DNA of 12,699 nt, taken from assembly GCA_022732315.1 (NCBI GenBank), contig JAIJUV010000066.1:1-12699 (forward strand), read 5' to 3'. Of the stretch, positions 6,967 to 12,699 are shown piece after piece. Below the pieces are notes generated by a model that had not been told where the DNA came from, ran no database searches, and saw only the letters and a list, made by a program, of their open reading frames with translations. Within the stretch, counting starts at the first letter, position 1. Every line of letters begins with the position of its first letter. The translations under genes were made by a program, and so were the position numbers. Origin of the DNA: Prevotella sp. Its GTDB lineage: Bacteria; Bacteroidota; Bacteroidia; Bacteroidales; Bacteroidaceae.

Positions 6967-7413
6967 TTAAAATGGTAAATCATTCTGATCTGTAGCCCCG
7001 GCAGTGGATGAATCCGTTGTCGAAGAAGCCGGCTGACTTGCAGCAGGCTGAACAGGCTGAGCCGGTGCTGCCGAAGATGATGCAGAACGCAAGGTGAGCA
7101 TCTCCATATTATCCACGTAAATCTCGGTGATATTATGTCGCTTTCCCTGCTTGTCATCATACAATCGGTAACGAATCCGTCCTTCTACATAGAGACGGTC
7201 GCCCTTGTGCACATACTTCTCCACGACCTTAGCCAGACCACGAAAAAACACAAGGTTATGCCAATCGGTATGGTCGGGCACTTTCATACCATTGGCCAAG
7301 GTGTATCCTTTCTCCGTTGTAGCGAAAGACACTTGAGCCACAGCCTGATCCGCATCGTAATAATGCACATCCGGTTCCTTTCCCACATTACCAATCAACA
7401 TTACCTTATTCAT
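6967..7413 (-). CDS. ssb: Single-stranded DNA-binding protein
   Basis: SSB coats single-stranded DNA in replication, repair and recombination and recruits partners through its C-terminal tip. The 148-residue product starts MNKVMLIGNVGKEPDVHYYD. It has an OB-fold with W-H-N-L-V-F-F-R (51-58) and D-R-L-Y-V-E-G-R-I-R-Y-R (72-83), then a flexible Ala/Gln/Ser/Pro linker (about 110-140), and ends D-Q-N-D-L-P-F, the conserved acidic-hydrophobic tip. It is complete. The ATG at 7413 has an AGGAG Shine-Dalgarno, rare in this group and in this window. The gene lies 22 bp after the 178-aa gene and 17 bp before gldE, so it is part of the same transcript. At 148 residues it is a typical chromosomal SSB, though a second paralogue elsewhere cannot be excluded. 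Confidence 0.95.
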   Translation of the reverse strand: MNKVMLIGNVGKEPDVHYYDADQAVAQVSFATTEKGYTLANGMKVPDHTDWHNLVFFRGLAKVVEKYVHKGDRLYVEGRIRYRLYDDKQGKRHNITEIYVDNMEMLTLRSASSSAAPAQPVQPAASQPASSTTDSSTAGATDQNDLPF

Positions 7414-7418
7414 CGTTT

Positions 7419-7423
7419 CTCCT
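7419..7423 (-). promoter_or_regulatory. Shine-Dalgarno site of ssb
   Basis: On the minus strand AGGAG lies five bases before the ssb ATG (AAAAGGAGAAACGATG). Most other starts in the window lack such a site, which suggests ssb is translated more strongly than the other genes on the shared message. Confidence 0.7.
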
Positions 7424-7435
7424 TTTATAAATTAG

Positions 7436-7972
7436 TTACTTCCACATTCCGAGATAACGGAAATGGAAATTCTTACCCTTTGCAGAAGGGAACTGACTGC
7501 GTGAATCTACATGATCCTTCAAGTATTCCACGATACGGGTGTAGCAGTCTAAGCCAGACATAGCCTTCACGTTAGCCACGAAATGAGTATCACGATATTC
7601 AAACTTACCTGTAGCTGGTACCAGCACTACACGCTTAAAGTCGATAGAACCCTCGTACCAACCCGGCTGCTCCTCAGCAAGTTGCAACATGACTGGATTC
7701 TCCTGGCGTTCAGCAGACGCAGTATTACGCAAAGCCTTCTTGTCCTTGAAATCCTGCATAGTAGCAGCAAGAGTCTTGATAACAATGAAATAAATACGTG
7801 GGCGAACTTTATAACGTTTGGGATAGCAAACATCGCTAGCGGCATAATCTCTAATATCAGCCTCTAGTTCAGCATCCATTCCAATCTCCGGGATACCTTT
7901 CAAAAAATCTATTGCTTCATCAACATTGTTAACCAATGTTTCCTGATCAAAATATCTTAAATATAAATTCAT
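7436..7972 (-). CDS. Unrecognised 178-aa protein, first gene of the ssb-gldE run
   Basis: I cannot assign a function. The 178-residue product begins MNLYLRYFDQETLVNNVDEA and seems soluble, without signal peptide or membrane segment. The first 50 residues are acidic and probably helical (D-E-A-I-D-F-L-K-G-I-P-E-I-G-M-D-A-E-L-E-A-D-I). The middle has Y-P-K-R-Y-K-V-R-P-R-I-Y-F-I-V-I-K-T. The C-terminal half (W-Y-E-G-S-I-D-F-K-R-V-V-L-V-P-A-T-G-K-F-E-Y-R-D-T-H-F-V-A) reads as beta-rich and ends K-G-K-N-F-H-F-R-Y-L-G-M-W-K, a basic, aromatic tail that could bind nucleic acid. The ATG at 7972 has no clear ribosome-binding site. It is 35 bp from the last tRNA gene and 22 bp before ssb, on the same strand. 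Co-transcription with ssb suggests, but does not show, a role in DNA metabolism. Confidence 0.8.
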   Translation of the reverse strand: MNLYLRYFDQETLVNNVDEAIDFLKGIPEIGMDAELEADIRDYAASDVCYPKRYKVRPRIYFIVIKTLAATMQDFKDKKALRNTASAERQENPVMLQLAEEQPGWYEGSIDFKRVVLVPATGKFEYRDTHFVANVKAMSGLDCYTRIVEYLKDHVDSRSQFPSAKGKNFHFRYLGMWK

Positions 7973-7987
7973 AATAGGTATGTTTCT

Positions 7988-8007
7988 CTATTTTCAATAT
8001 AAAATAG
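7988..8007 (-). other. AT-only inverted repeat directly after the last tRNA
   Basis: Arms CTATTTT (7988-7994) and AAAATAG (8001-8007) with a 6-nt loop sit right at the 3' end of the last tRNA-Gly. The stem has only A-T pairs apart from the outer C-G, and on the minus strand it is followed by A-rich sequence, not a U-run. It is more plausibly a processing-related or chance structure than a working terminator. Confidence 0.4.
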
Positions 8008-8080
8008 AGCGGAAAACGGGACTCGAACCCGCGACCCCAACCTTGGCAAGGTTGTGCTCTACCAACTGAGCTATTTCCGC
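8008..8080 (-). tRNA. tRNA-Gly(GCC), copy with normal T-loop
   Basis: The 73-nt gene folds as a full cloverleaf: acceptor GCGGAAA/TTTCCGC, D-arm with GG, anticodon loop TTGCCAA with GCC at plus 8045-8047, T-loop TTCGAGT and discriminator U73, as expected for bacterial tRNA-Gly. CCA is not encoded. It is the last tRNA of the array in transcription order and the only Gly copy here with U at position 55. Confidence 0.96.
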
Positions 8081-8103
8081 TTAAAAAAAATAATAAAAAT
8101 GTG

Positions 8104-8187
8104 TGAAGAGGAGGAGACTCGAACTCCCACGACACAATTGTCACTACCCCCTCAAAGTAGCGCGTCTACCAATTCCGCCACCTCTCC
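8104..8187 (-). tRNA. tRNA-Leu(GAG), copy 1
   Basis: The 84-nt gene has a long class II variable arm, acceptor GGAGAGG paired with CCTCTTC, anticodon loop TTGAGGG (GAG at plus 8151-8153), T-loop TTCGAGT and discriminator A73. CCA is not encoded. It differs from the other GAG copy at one base in the variable arm (plus ATTGTCAC here, ATTGCCAC there). Confidence 0.95.
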
Positions 8188-8215
8188 AACATTTAAATAC
8201 CATTTTGAATATCTG

Positions 8216-8297
8216 TGCCCAAGACAGGACTCGAACCTGCACGTTGAAAAACACACGCACCTGAAACGTGCGCGTCTACCAATTCCGCCACTTGGGC
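8216..8297 (-). tRNA. tRNA-Leu(CAG)
   Basis: The 82-nt class II tRNA has acceptor GCCCAAG/CTTGGGC, the same D-arm as the GAG copies, anticodon loop TTCAGGT (CAG at plus 8261-8263), a long variable arm, T-loop TTCGAGT and A73. It reads CUG codons. CCA is not encoded. Confidence 0.95.
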
Positions 8298-8336
8298 TTA
8301 AATTCAGAAACACTGAAGTTGAGTACTTTTTATTCG

Positions 8337-8409
8337 AGCGGAAAACGGGACTCGGACCCGCGACCCCAACCTTGGCAAGGTTGTGCTCTACCAACTGAGC
8401 TATTTCCGC
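8337..8409 (-). tRNA. tRNA-Gly(GCC), variant with C55
   Basis: This gene is identical to the copy at 8008-8080 except for one base: plus 8355 is g, so the T-loop reads TCCGAGT, with C where nearly all elongator tRNAs have U (pseudouridine) at position 55. The acceptor, D-arm, anticodon GCC (plus 8374-8376) and U73 are intact, so it should still be charged and used. Confidence 0.94.
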
Positions 8410-8427
8410 TTGTTCATTTTCGAGAAG

Positions 8428-8511
8428 TGAAGAGGAGGAGACTCGAACTCCCACGACACAATTGCCACTACCCCCTCAAAGTAGCGCGTCTACCAATTCC
8501 GCCACCTCTCC
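8428..8511 (-). tRNA. tRNA-Leu(GAG), copy 2
   Basis: The 84-nt gene matches the copy at 8104-8187 except for a single base in the variable arm. Anticodon GAG is at plus 8475-8477 and A73 is present. The Leu-Gly pairing here echoes the pair at 8008-8187, suggesting the array grew by local duplication. Confidence 0.95.
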
Positions 8512-8563
8512 GTTCTCAAAAACTCCGTATTCAAAACAGAATTCCTGTTGTTTCAAAATGTTG

Positions 8564-8636
8564 AGCGGAAAACGGGACTCGGACCCGCGACCCCAACCTT
8601 GGCAAGGTTGTGCTCTACCAACTGAGCTATTTCCGC
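8564..8636 (-). tRNA. tRNA-Gly(GCC), second variant with C55; first gene of the array
   Basis: The 73-nt gene has the same sequence as the C55 copy at 8337-8409, with the variant base at plus 8582 and anticodon GCC at plus 8601-8603. It is the promoter-proximal tRNA of the array, about 40 bp from the -7 box. Confidence 0.94.
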
Positions 8637-8679
8637 TTATTTCCTAGCTTTCATAGGAGCGTTCCTCTGAATGCGGTTG

Positions 8680-8711
8680 CAAAAGTACTACATTTTTCTG
8701 AACCCACCAAA
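8680..8711 (-). promoter_or_regulatory. Promoter of the tRNA array (minus strand)
   Basis: On the minus strand, TTTG (8711-8708) is followed after exactly 20 bp by TACTTTTG (8687-8680), a full match to the Bacteroidota -33/-7 pattern TTTG...TAnnTTTG. Transcription is expected to begin near 8673, about 37 nt before the first tRNA. It is the best-formed promoter in the window and would drive the tRNAs and possibly the genes after them. Confidence 0.75.
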
Positions 8712-8783
8712 TTTTTCAGCGATTTTTTTTCAAAAAAAGTACTTTTTCCTTCATTTTTGGGTAAAAACAGGCATTTTTAGGCA

Positions 8784-8811
8784 AAAATCGCCCCTTTTCG
8801 GGGGCGATTTT
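8784..8811 (-). terminator. Rho-independent terminator of nspC
   Basis: AAAATCGCCCC (8784-8794) pairs perfectly with GGGGCGATTTT (8801-8811) around a 6-nt loop. Read on the minus strand, the 11-bp GC-cored stem starts 28 bp after the nspC stop and ends in a T-run. It isolates nspC from the tRNA promoter just downstream. Confidence 0.88.
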
Positions 8812-8839
8812 GCAGTTTACTTACTAAAAACGTCTTTCC

Positions 8840-10015
8840 TTAATCCATTCTGTCGCGATAGTCTTCATAGCCAAATTGGCGCAAAATTTCTAAATTTCCA
8901 TCCAAATGAACGATTCCGATGGCCGGATGAGTGATGCCATTGAAGGTATTTGTCTTCACGGTGGTGTAGTGAAGCATGTCTTCGAAGATGATATTTTCAC
9001 CAATTTCCAGTTCATGATCAAATTTCCAGAAGCCCATGAAGTCACCACTGAGACAACTATTGCCTCCTATTCTATATATATGGTCCCCCTCTGGAGCCTT
9101 CATCGGGTCGTCTACTTCCAGCGTTTCGGCATTTCTCACGGCTGGCATGTATGGCATTTCGAGGCAATCCGGCATGTGACAGGTGAAACTTGCATTGATA
9201 ATTGCTGTTCTGATACCCTTATCCTCTACCACATCTACTACCTGGGTAACCAGCGGACCGGTTTGCCATCCGAATGCACTACCCGGCTCCATGATGACCT
9301 TGAGATGAGGATAACGGGCATGGAATCCCTTTAATATATTAATAAGGTGTAAAACGTCGTAATCCTTTCGGGTCATCAGATGGCCACCTCCAAAGTTGAT
9401 CCATTTCAGCTGCGGGAACCATTTGGCAAACTTTTCTTCGATGTGAGCCAAGGTACGCTCAAAGACATCTGCCCCACTCTCGCAATGACAATGACAGTGG
9501 AAGCCCTCGATATCCGAAGGTAAGGTTTCGGGCAGTTTATCTGCCGACACGCCGAATCGGGTTCCCGGAGCGCATGGATTATATAATAAGGTCTCCACCT
9601 CGGAATATTCCGGGTTCACTCTCAATCCATACTTGATGGCAGGATTCGCCAGTCGGGCACGCTCATGATATCGCTCATACTGCGAAAGCGAATTGAACGA
9701 AAGATGGCTTGAGCATCGGGCTATCTCATCAATCTCGTAATCGGTATAAGCTGGCGAGAATGTATGCGCCGGACTTCCGAACTTCTCGAAAGCCAGCTTT
9801 GCCTCGCTCAATGAACTCGCCGTGGTAGACAGAATGTACTCTCTGAAGATAGGGAAAGTCTTCCACAAAGCGTATGCCTTGAAGGCAAGAATAATCTCCA
9901 CATCGGCACGATCGGCCACACTTTTGATGAGGCTCAGGTTGCTTCTCAGGCGTTCCTCCTCCAAAACGTAAATTGGGGTGTTTAACCCGCTAAAAGTTGA
10001 TAAATTCACTCTCAT
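8840..10015 (-). CDS. nspC: Carboxynorspermidine/carboxyspermidine decarboxylase
   Basis: This PLP enzyme decarboxylates carboxynorspermidine or carboxyspermidine to (nor)spermidine, the last step of the alternative polyamine pathway common in Bacteroidota. It belongs to the alanine-racemase-fold (fold III) decarboxylases. The visible signatures are the PLP lysine K46 (I-L-A-F-K-A-Y-A), H-C-H-C-H-C-E-S-G-A-D (173-183), the glycine loop N-F-G-G-G-H (207-212), E-P-G-S-A-F-G-W-Q-T-G (243-253), and the catalytic-cysteine segment G-G-N-S-C-L-S-G-D (317-325). The ATG at 10015 (391 residues, MRVNLSTFSGLNTP) is preferred over a longer frame reaching 10153. The longer frame would run through the promoter region, and its extra 46 residues have no family counterpart. 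The partner dehydrogenase is not in the window. Product (spermidine or norspermidine) cannot be told from sequence. Confidence 0.93.
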   Translation of the reverse strand: MRVNLSTFSGLNTPIYVLEEERLRSNLSLIKSVADRADVEIILAFKAYALWKTFPIFREYILSTTASSLSEAKLAFEKFGSPAHTFSPAYTDYEIDEIARCSSHLSFNSLSQYERYHERARLANPAIKYGLRVNPEYSEVETLLYNPCAPGTRFGVSADKLPETLPSDIEGFHCHCHCESGADVFERTLAHIEEKFAKWFPQLKWINFGGGHLMTRKDYDVLHLINILKGFHARYPHLKVIMEPGSAFGWQTGPLVTQVVDVVEDKGIRTAIINASFTCHMPDCLEMPYMPAVRNAETLEVDDPMKAPEGDHIYRIGGNSCLSGDFMGFWKFDHELEIGENIIFEDMLHYTTVKTNTFNGITHPAIGIVHLDGNLEILRQFGYEDYRDRMD

Positions 10016-10042
10016 TTCTTGATAAATATTAATTTTATGGTG

Positions 10043-10050
10043 CAAAGATA
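10043..10050 (-). promoter_or_regulatory. Candidate -7 box for nspC
   Basis: The minus strand reads TATCTTTG at 10050-10043, an exact TAnnTTTG match. No clear TTTG lies about 20 bp upstream, so this may be a weak or activator-dependent promoter. The predicted transcript start (about 10036) agrees with using the ATG at 10015. Confidence 0.5.
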
Positions 10051-10068
10051 GCTTTTTATCCCGATATA

Positions 10069-10100
10069 ATTGCAGGTTTGCGAAATTTTTAATACTTTTG
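10069..10100 (+). promoter_or_regulatory. Promoter candidate for the ThiE-like gene and prs
   Basis: ATTG at 10069-10072 and TACTTTTG at 10093-10100 are 20 bp apart, as in the tRNA and 1487-gene promoters. Transcription would start near 10107, leaving a leader of only about 16 nt before the ATG at 10123. It lies back-to-back with the nspC promoter, so a protein bound here could affect both. Confidence 0.6.
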
Positions 10101-10122
10101 CAGTATAAAATGCATTTTGACG

Positions 10123-10731
10123 ATGAAATTAGCAATAATGACCAAGTCCACATTCTTTGTGGAGGAAGACAAAATACTAACCTCGTTGTTCGACGAGGGC
10201 ATGGACAACCTGCATCTTTTCAAGCCAGGTTCTTCGCCCATGTACTCTGAGCGCTTGCTCACTTTATTGCCAGAAGACTACCGGCGCAAGGTGACGGTTC
10301 ACGACCATTATTACCTCAAGCAAGAATATGACTTGGCGGGAATACACATCGATGATCCGCTTGCTCCTGTTCCAGATGGCTATAAGGGCAAGTACAGTCG
10401 TACCTGTACCGATCTTTCCATGCTGAAGGAGTTGAAGAAGAAGTCGAACTATGTTTTCCTGAAGAACATCTTCGACTGCATTGAGTTCAAGGACGAGAAA
10501 TCTTCCTTCTCCCAGCAACAGCTGGAGATGGCTGCCAAGGCAGGACTCATCGACAAGAAGGTGTATGCCCTGGGAGGCATGAGTCTGGAAAATCTCAAAG
10601 CGGCAAAGGATTTAGGATTCGGTGGAGTCGTAATCTGTGGCGACATCTGGAACCGATTCGACATCCACAACGAGACCGACTTCAAGGAACTCATCCAGCA
10701 CTTCGAAAGATTGAGAAAAGCAATCAGTTAA
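10123..10731 (+). CDS. Thiamine phosphate synthase/TenI-like TIM-barrel protein
   Basis: The 202-residue product (MKLAIMTKSTFFVEEDKILT) fits the ThiE/TenI fold. It has an N-terminal beta-strand, L-H-L-F-K-P (32-37) where ThiE has its Q-L-R-x-K pyrophosphate-binding segment, V-H-D-H-Y-Y-L and G-I-H-I-D-D-P in the middle, and a C-terminal phosphate-binding half Y-A-L-G-G-M-S-L-E-N...G-F-G-G-V-V-I-C-G-D-I-W. ThiE joins the pyrimidine and thiazole phosphates of thiamine. Here the pyrophosphate-binding Arg is not evident and no thiamine genes are nearby, so it may be a divergent paralogue with another role. The ATG at 10123 is chosen over a TTG two codons earlier because of the short leader from the promoter. 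prs follows after 61 bp with no promoter between them, so the two are probably co-transcribed. Confidence 0.7.
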   Translation: MKLAIMTKSTFFVEEDKILTSLFDEGMDNLHLFKPGSSPMYSERLLTLLPEDYRRKVTVHDHYYLKQEYDLAGIHIDDPLAPVPDGYKGKYSRTCTDLSMLKELKKKSNYVFLKNIFDCIEFKDEKSSFSQQQLEMAAKAGLIDKKVYALGGMSLENLKAAKDLGFGGVVICGDIWNRFDIHNETDFKELIQHFERLRKAIS

Positions 10732-10792
10732 AATAAGATAAGAAGAAAGAAATATATCATAACTATTAATACACGTAAACACTAAAGGAAAA

Positions 10793-11731
10793 ATGAGTGA
10801 CAAGAACTCTTATTTGGTATTCTCAGGTACTAACTCGAGATACCTTGCAGAGAAAATCTGCGCTAGTTTAGGTTGCCCACTGGGTAATTTGGTAGTAACC
10901 AAGTTCTCTGATGGTGAGTTTGGCGTTTCTTTCGAGGAATCTATCCGCGGCCGCGACGTATTCCTCGTACAGAGCACCTTCCCTAATTCAGACAACTTGA
11001 TGGAGCTGCTCTTGATGATTGATGCTGCCAAGCGTGCATCTGCCCGTCACATTATCGCTGTTGTGCCTTACTTCGGTTGGGCTCGCCAGGACCGTAAGGA
11101 CAAACCACGTGTCAGCATCGGTGCAAAATTGGTTGCCGACTTGCTCAGCGTAGCAGGTATCGACCGCCTCATCACCATGGACCTCCATGCCGATCAGATT
11201 CAGGGCTTCTTCGATGTTCCAGTAGATCACCTCTATGCATCTGGTGTCATCCTGCCTTACTTGCAGAGCTTGCGTCTCAAGGATATGGTAATTGCTTCTC
11301 CAGACGTAGGTGGTTCTAAGCGTGCCAATACTTATGCTAAGTACTTCGGTTGCCCTCTCGTACTTTGCAACAAGACTCGTGCCCGTGCCAATGTGGTTGC
11401 CAGCATGCAGATTATTGGCGATGTCAAGGACAAGAACGTTGTCATCATCGACGACATGGTTGATACAGCAGGTACTATCACCAAGGCTGCTGATATCATG
11501 AAGCAGGCTGGTGCCAAGACCGTTCGCGCCTGTGCTTCTCACTGCGTGATGAGTGGTCCTGCTTCAGAACGCGTACAGAATTCCGCTCTCGAGGAGATTG
11601 TTTTCACAGATTCAATCCCTTACACCAAGCGTTGCGACAAGGTTAAGCAGCTCACTATCGCTGATATGTTTGCTGAGACCATCCGCCGCGTTGAGGATAA
11701 CGAGAGTATCTCTTCTCAGTATTTGGTATAA
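10793..11731 (+). CDS. prs: Ribose-phosphate pyrophosphokinase (PRPP synthetase)
   Basis: Prs makes 5-phosphoribosyl 1-pyrophosphate from ribose 5-phosphate and ATP, feeding purine, pyrimidine, histidine, tryptophan and NAD synthesis in the cytoplasm. The 312 residues match the usual 310-320. Signatures in order are F-S-D-G-E (38-42), Y-F-G-W-A-R-Q-D-R-K-D-K-P-R (93-106), D-L-H-A-D-Q-I-Q-G-F-F (130-140), the flexible-loop segment G-S-K-R-A-N (174-179), K-T-R (194-196), and the PRPP loop V-I-I-D-D-M-V-D-T-A-G-T-I (217-229). All expected residues are present, so it should be active. The ATG at 10793 follows AAAGGAAAA. The codon use (many CGT, GGT, GCT) suggests high expression, unlike the ThiE-like gene before it. 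It ends in a strong terminator. Confidence 0.97.
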   Translation: MSDKNSYLVFSGTNSRYLAEKICASLGCPLGNLVVTKFSDGEFGVSFEESIRGRDVFLVQSTFPNSDNLMELLLMIDAAKRASARHIIAVVPYFGWARQDRKDKPRVSIGAKLVADLLSVAGIDRLITMDLHADQIQGFFDVPVDHLYASGVILPYLQSLRLKDMVIASPDVGGSKRANTYAKYFGCPLVLCNKTRARANVVASMQIIGDVKDKNVVIIDDMVDTAGTITKAADIMKQAGAKTVRACASHCVMSGPASERVQNSALEEIVFTDSIPYTKRCDKVKQLTIADMFAETIRRVEDNESISSQYLV

Positions 11732-11764
11732 TAATTCCCACATTATTATATATAGCAAAAAAAA

Positions 11765-11802
11765 GGAGTCTTCCCTACTTTTCCAGAGAGCGGGAAGGCT
11801 CC
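11765..11802. terminator. Terminator after prs, likely bidirectional
   Basis: GGAGTCTTCCC (11765-11775) pairs with GGGAAGGCTCC (11792-11802), 11 bp with one G-U pair and a 16-nt loop. It is followed by TTTTT on the plus strand and preceded by a run of eight A (T on the minus strand), so it can stop transcription from either side. It starts about 33 bp after the prs stop. Confidence 0.88.
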
Positions 11803-11850
11803 TTTTTCTATTTTTAATAGATAGAATTTAGATTCCCCCTTACATAAAAA

Positions 11851-11881
11851 AATCCTGCATCTCTGTGCAAGATGCAGGATT
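11851..11881 (-). terminator. Terminator of the alpha-glucan phosphorylase gene
   Basis: AATCCTGCATCT (11851-11862) and AGATGCAGGATT (11870-11881) form a perfect 12-bp stem with a 7-nt loop. An A-run just before it (11846-11852) gives the T-run on the minus strand. It lies about 45 bp after the phosphorylase stop at 11926. With the prs terminator it insulates two convergent genes. Confidence 0.85.
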
Positions 11882-11925
11882 CATTTTATAATGTGATGCG
11901 AATAAGAGATATTCGCCATCTTATA

Positions 11926-12699
<774 letters not shown>

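Noticed and set aside
8008..8636. tRNA array as an integration site for a mobile element
   Set aside because: No integrase, no partial tRNA copy and no flanking direct repeats are visible; flanking genes are housekeeping.
8054..8647. Open frames over the tRNA array, including one with R-D-S-D-P-R-P-Q-P-W-Q-G
   Set aside because: These are translations of the strand opposite to tRNA genes, a well-known source of false proteins.
8731..8748. Palindrome AAAAAGTACTTTTT near the tRNA promoter as a possible operator
   Set aside because: It is made mainly of A and T runs that are abundant in this spacer, so chance is a sufficient explanation.
10016..10153. 46-residue N-terminal extension of NspC
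   Set aside because: It would begin beyond the promoter candidate, has no family counterpart and overlaps the divergent gene; the ATG at 10015 fits better.
10988..11542. 184-codon frame opposite prs
   Set aside because: It is the antisense shadow of the highly conserved prs gene.

Overview
The window looks like chromosomal DNA of a gut-type Bacteroidota, most likely Prevotellaceae (a Segatella/Prevotella copri-like genome). The reasons are a GldE-type CBS protein next to ssb, a carboxy(nor)spermidine decarboxylase of the Bacteroidota type, a long-form alpha-glucan phosphorylase, Shine-Dalgarno-poor starts, and five promoter candidates whose -7 box fits the Bacteroidota TAnnTTTG consensus. 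This placement is inferred from gene content, not from a database comparison.

Layout: (1) 1-642 (-) is the N-terminal 214 residues of a PAS-LuxR regulator that runs off the left edge. (2) 643-1486 has no gene but holds two promoters facing outward and a 22-bp-period repeat block. (3) 1487-3756 (+) is an unknown AT-rich protein overlapping a divergent MurQ, followed by a short-chain dehydrogenase. (4) 7972-3762 (-) is a tight five-gene run: unknown 178-aa protein, ssb, gldE, a 4'-phosphopantetheinyl transferase and a secreted phytase-like esterase. It converges on the dehydrogenase with a 5-bp gap. (5) 8636-8008 (-) is a six-gene tRNA array, in transcription order Gly(GCC), Leu(GAG), Gly(GCC), Leu(CAG), Leu(GAG), Gly(GCC), with its own well-formed promoter. 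I see no convincing terminator between it and the five-gene run. (6) 10015-8840 (-) is nspC, ended by a strong hairpin. It is divergent from (7) 10123-11731 (+), a ThiE/TenI-like protein plus prs. (8) Two terminators separate prs from the convergent C-terminal part of an alpha-glucan phosphorylase (12699-11926, -).

Together the genes are mostly housekeeping: translation (tRNAs), PRPP supply (prs), polyamine synthesis (nspC), ssDNA binding (ssb), carrier-protein activation (phosphopantetheinyl transferase), cell-wall sugar recycling (murQ) and glucan breakdown. I see no mobile element, CRISPR array or defence cassette. The features most worth a second look are two tRNA-Gly copies with C at T-loop position 55, the apparent tRNA/protein mixed operon, the 22-bp dyad repeats beside the LuxR gene, and the MurQ with an altered sugar-phosphate loop.
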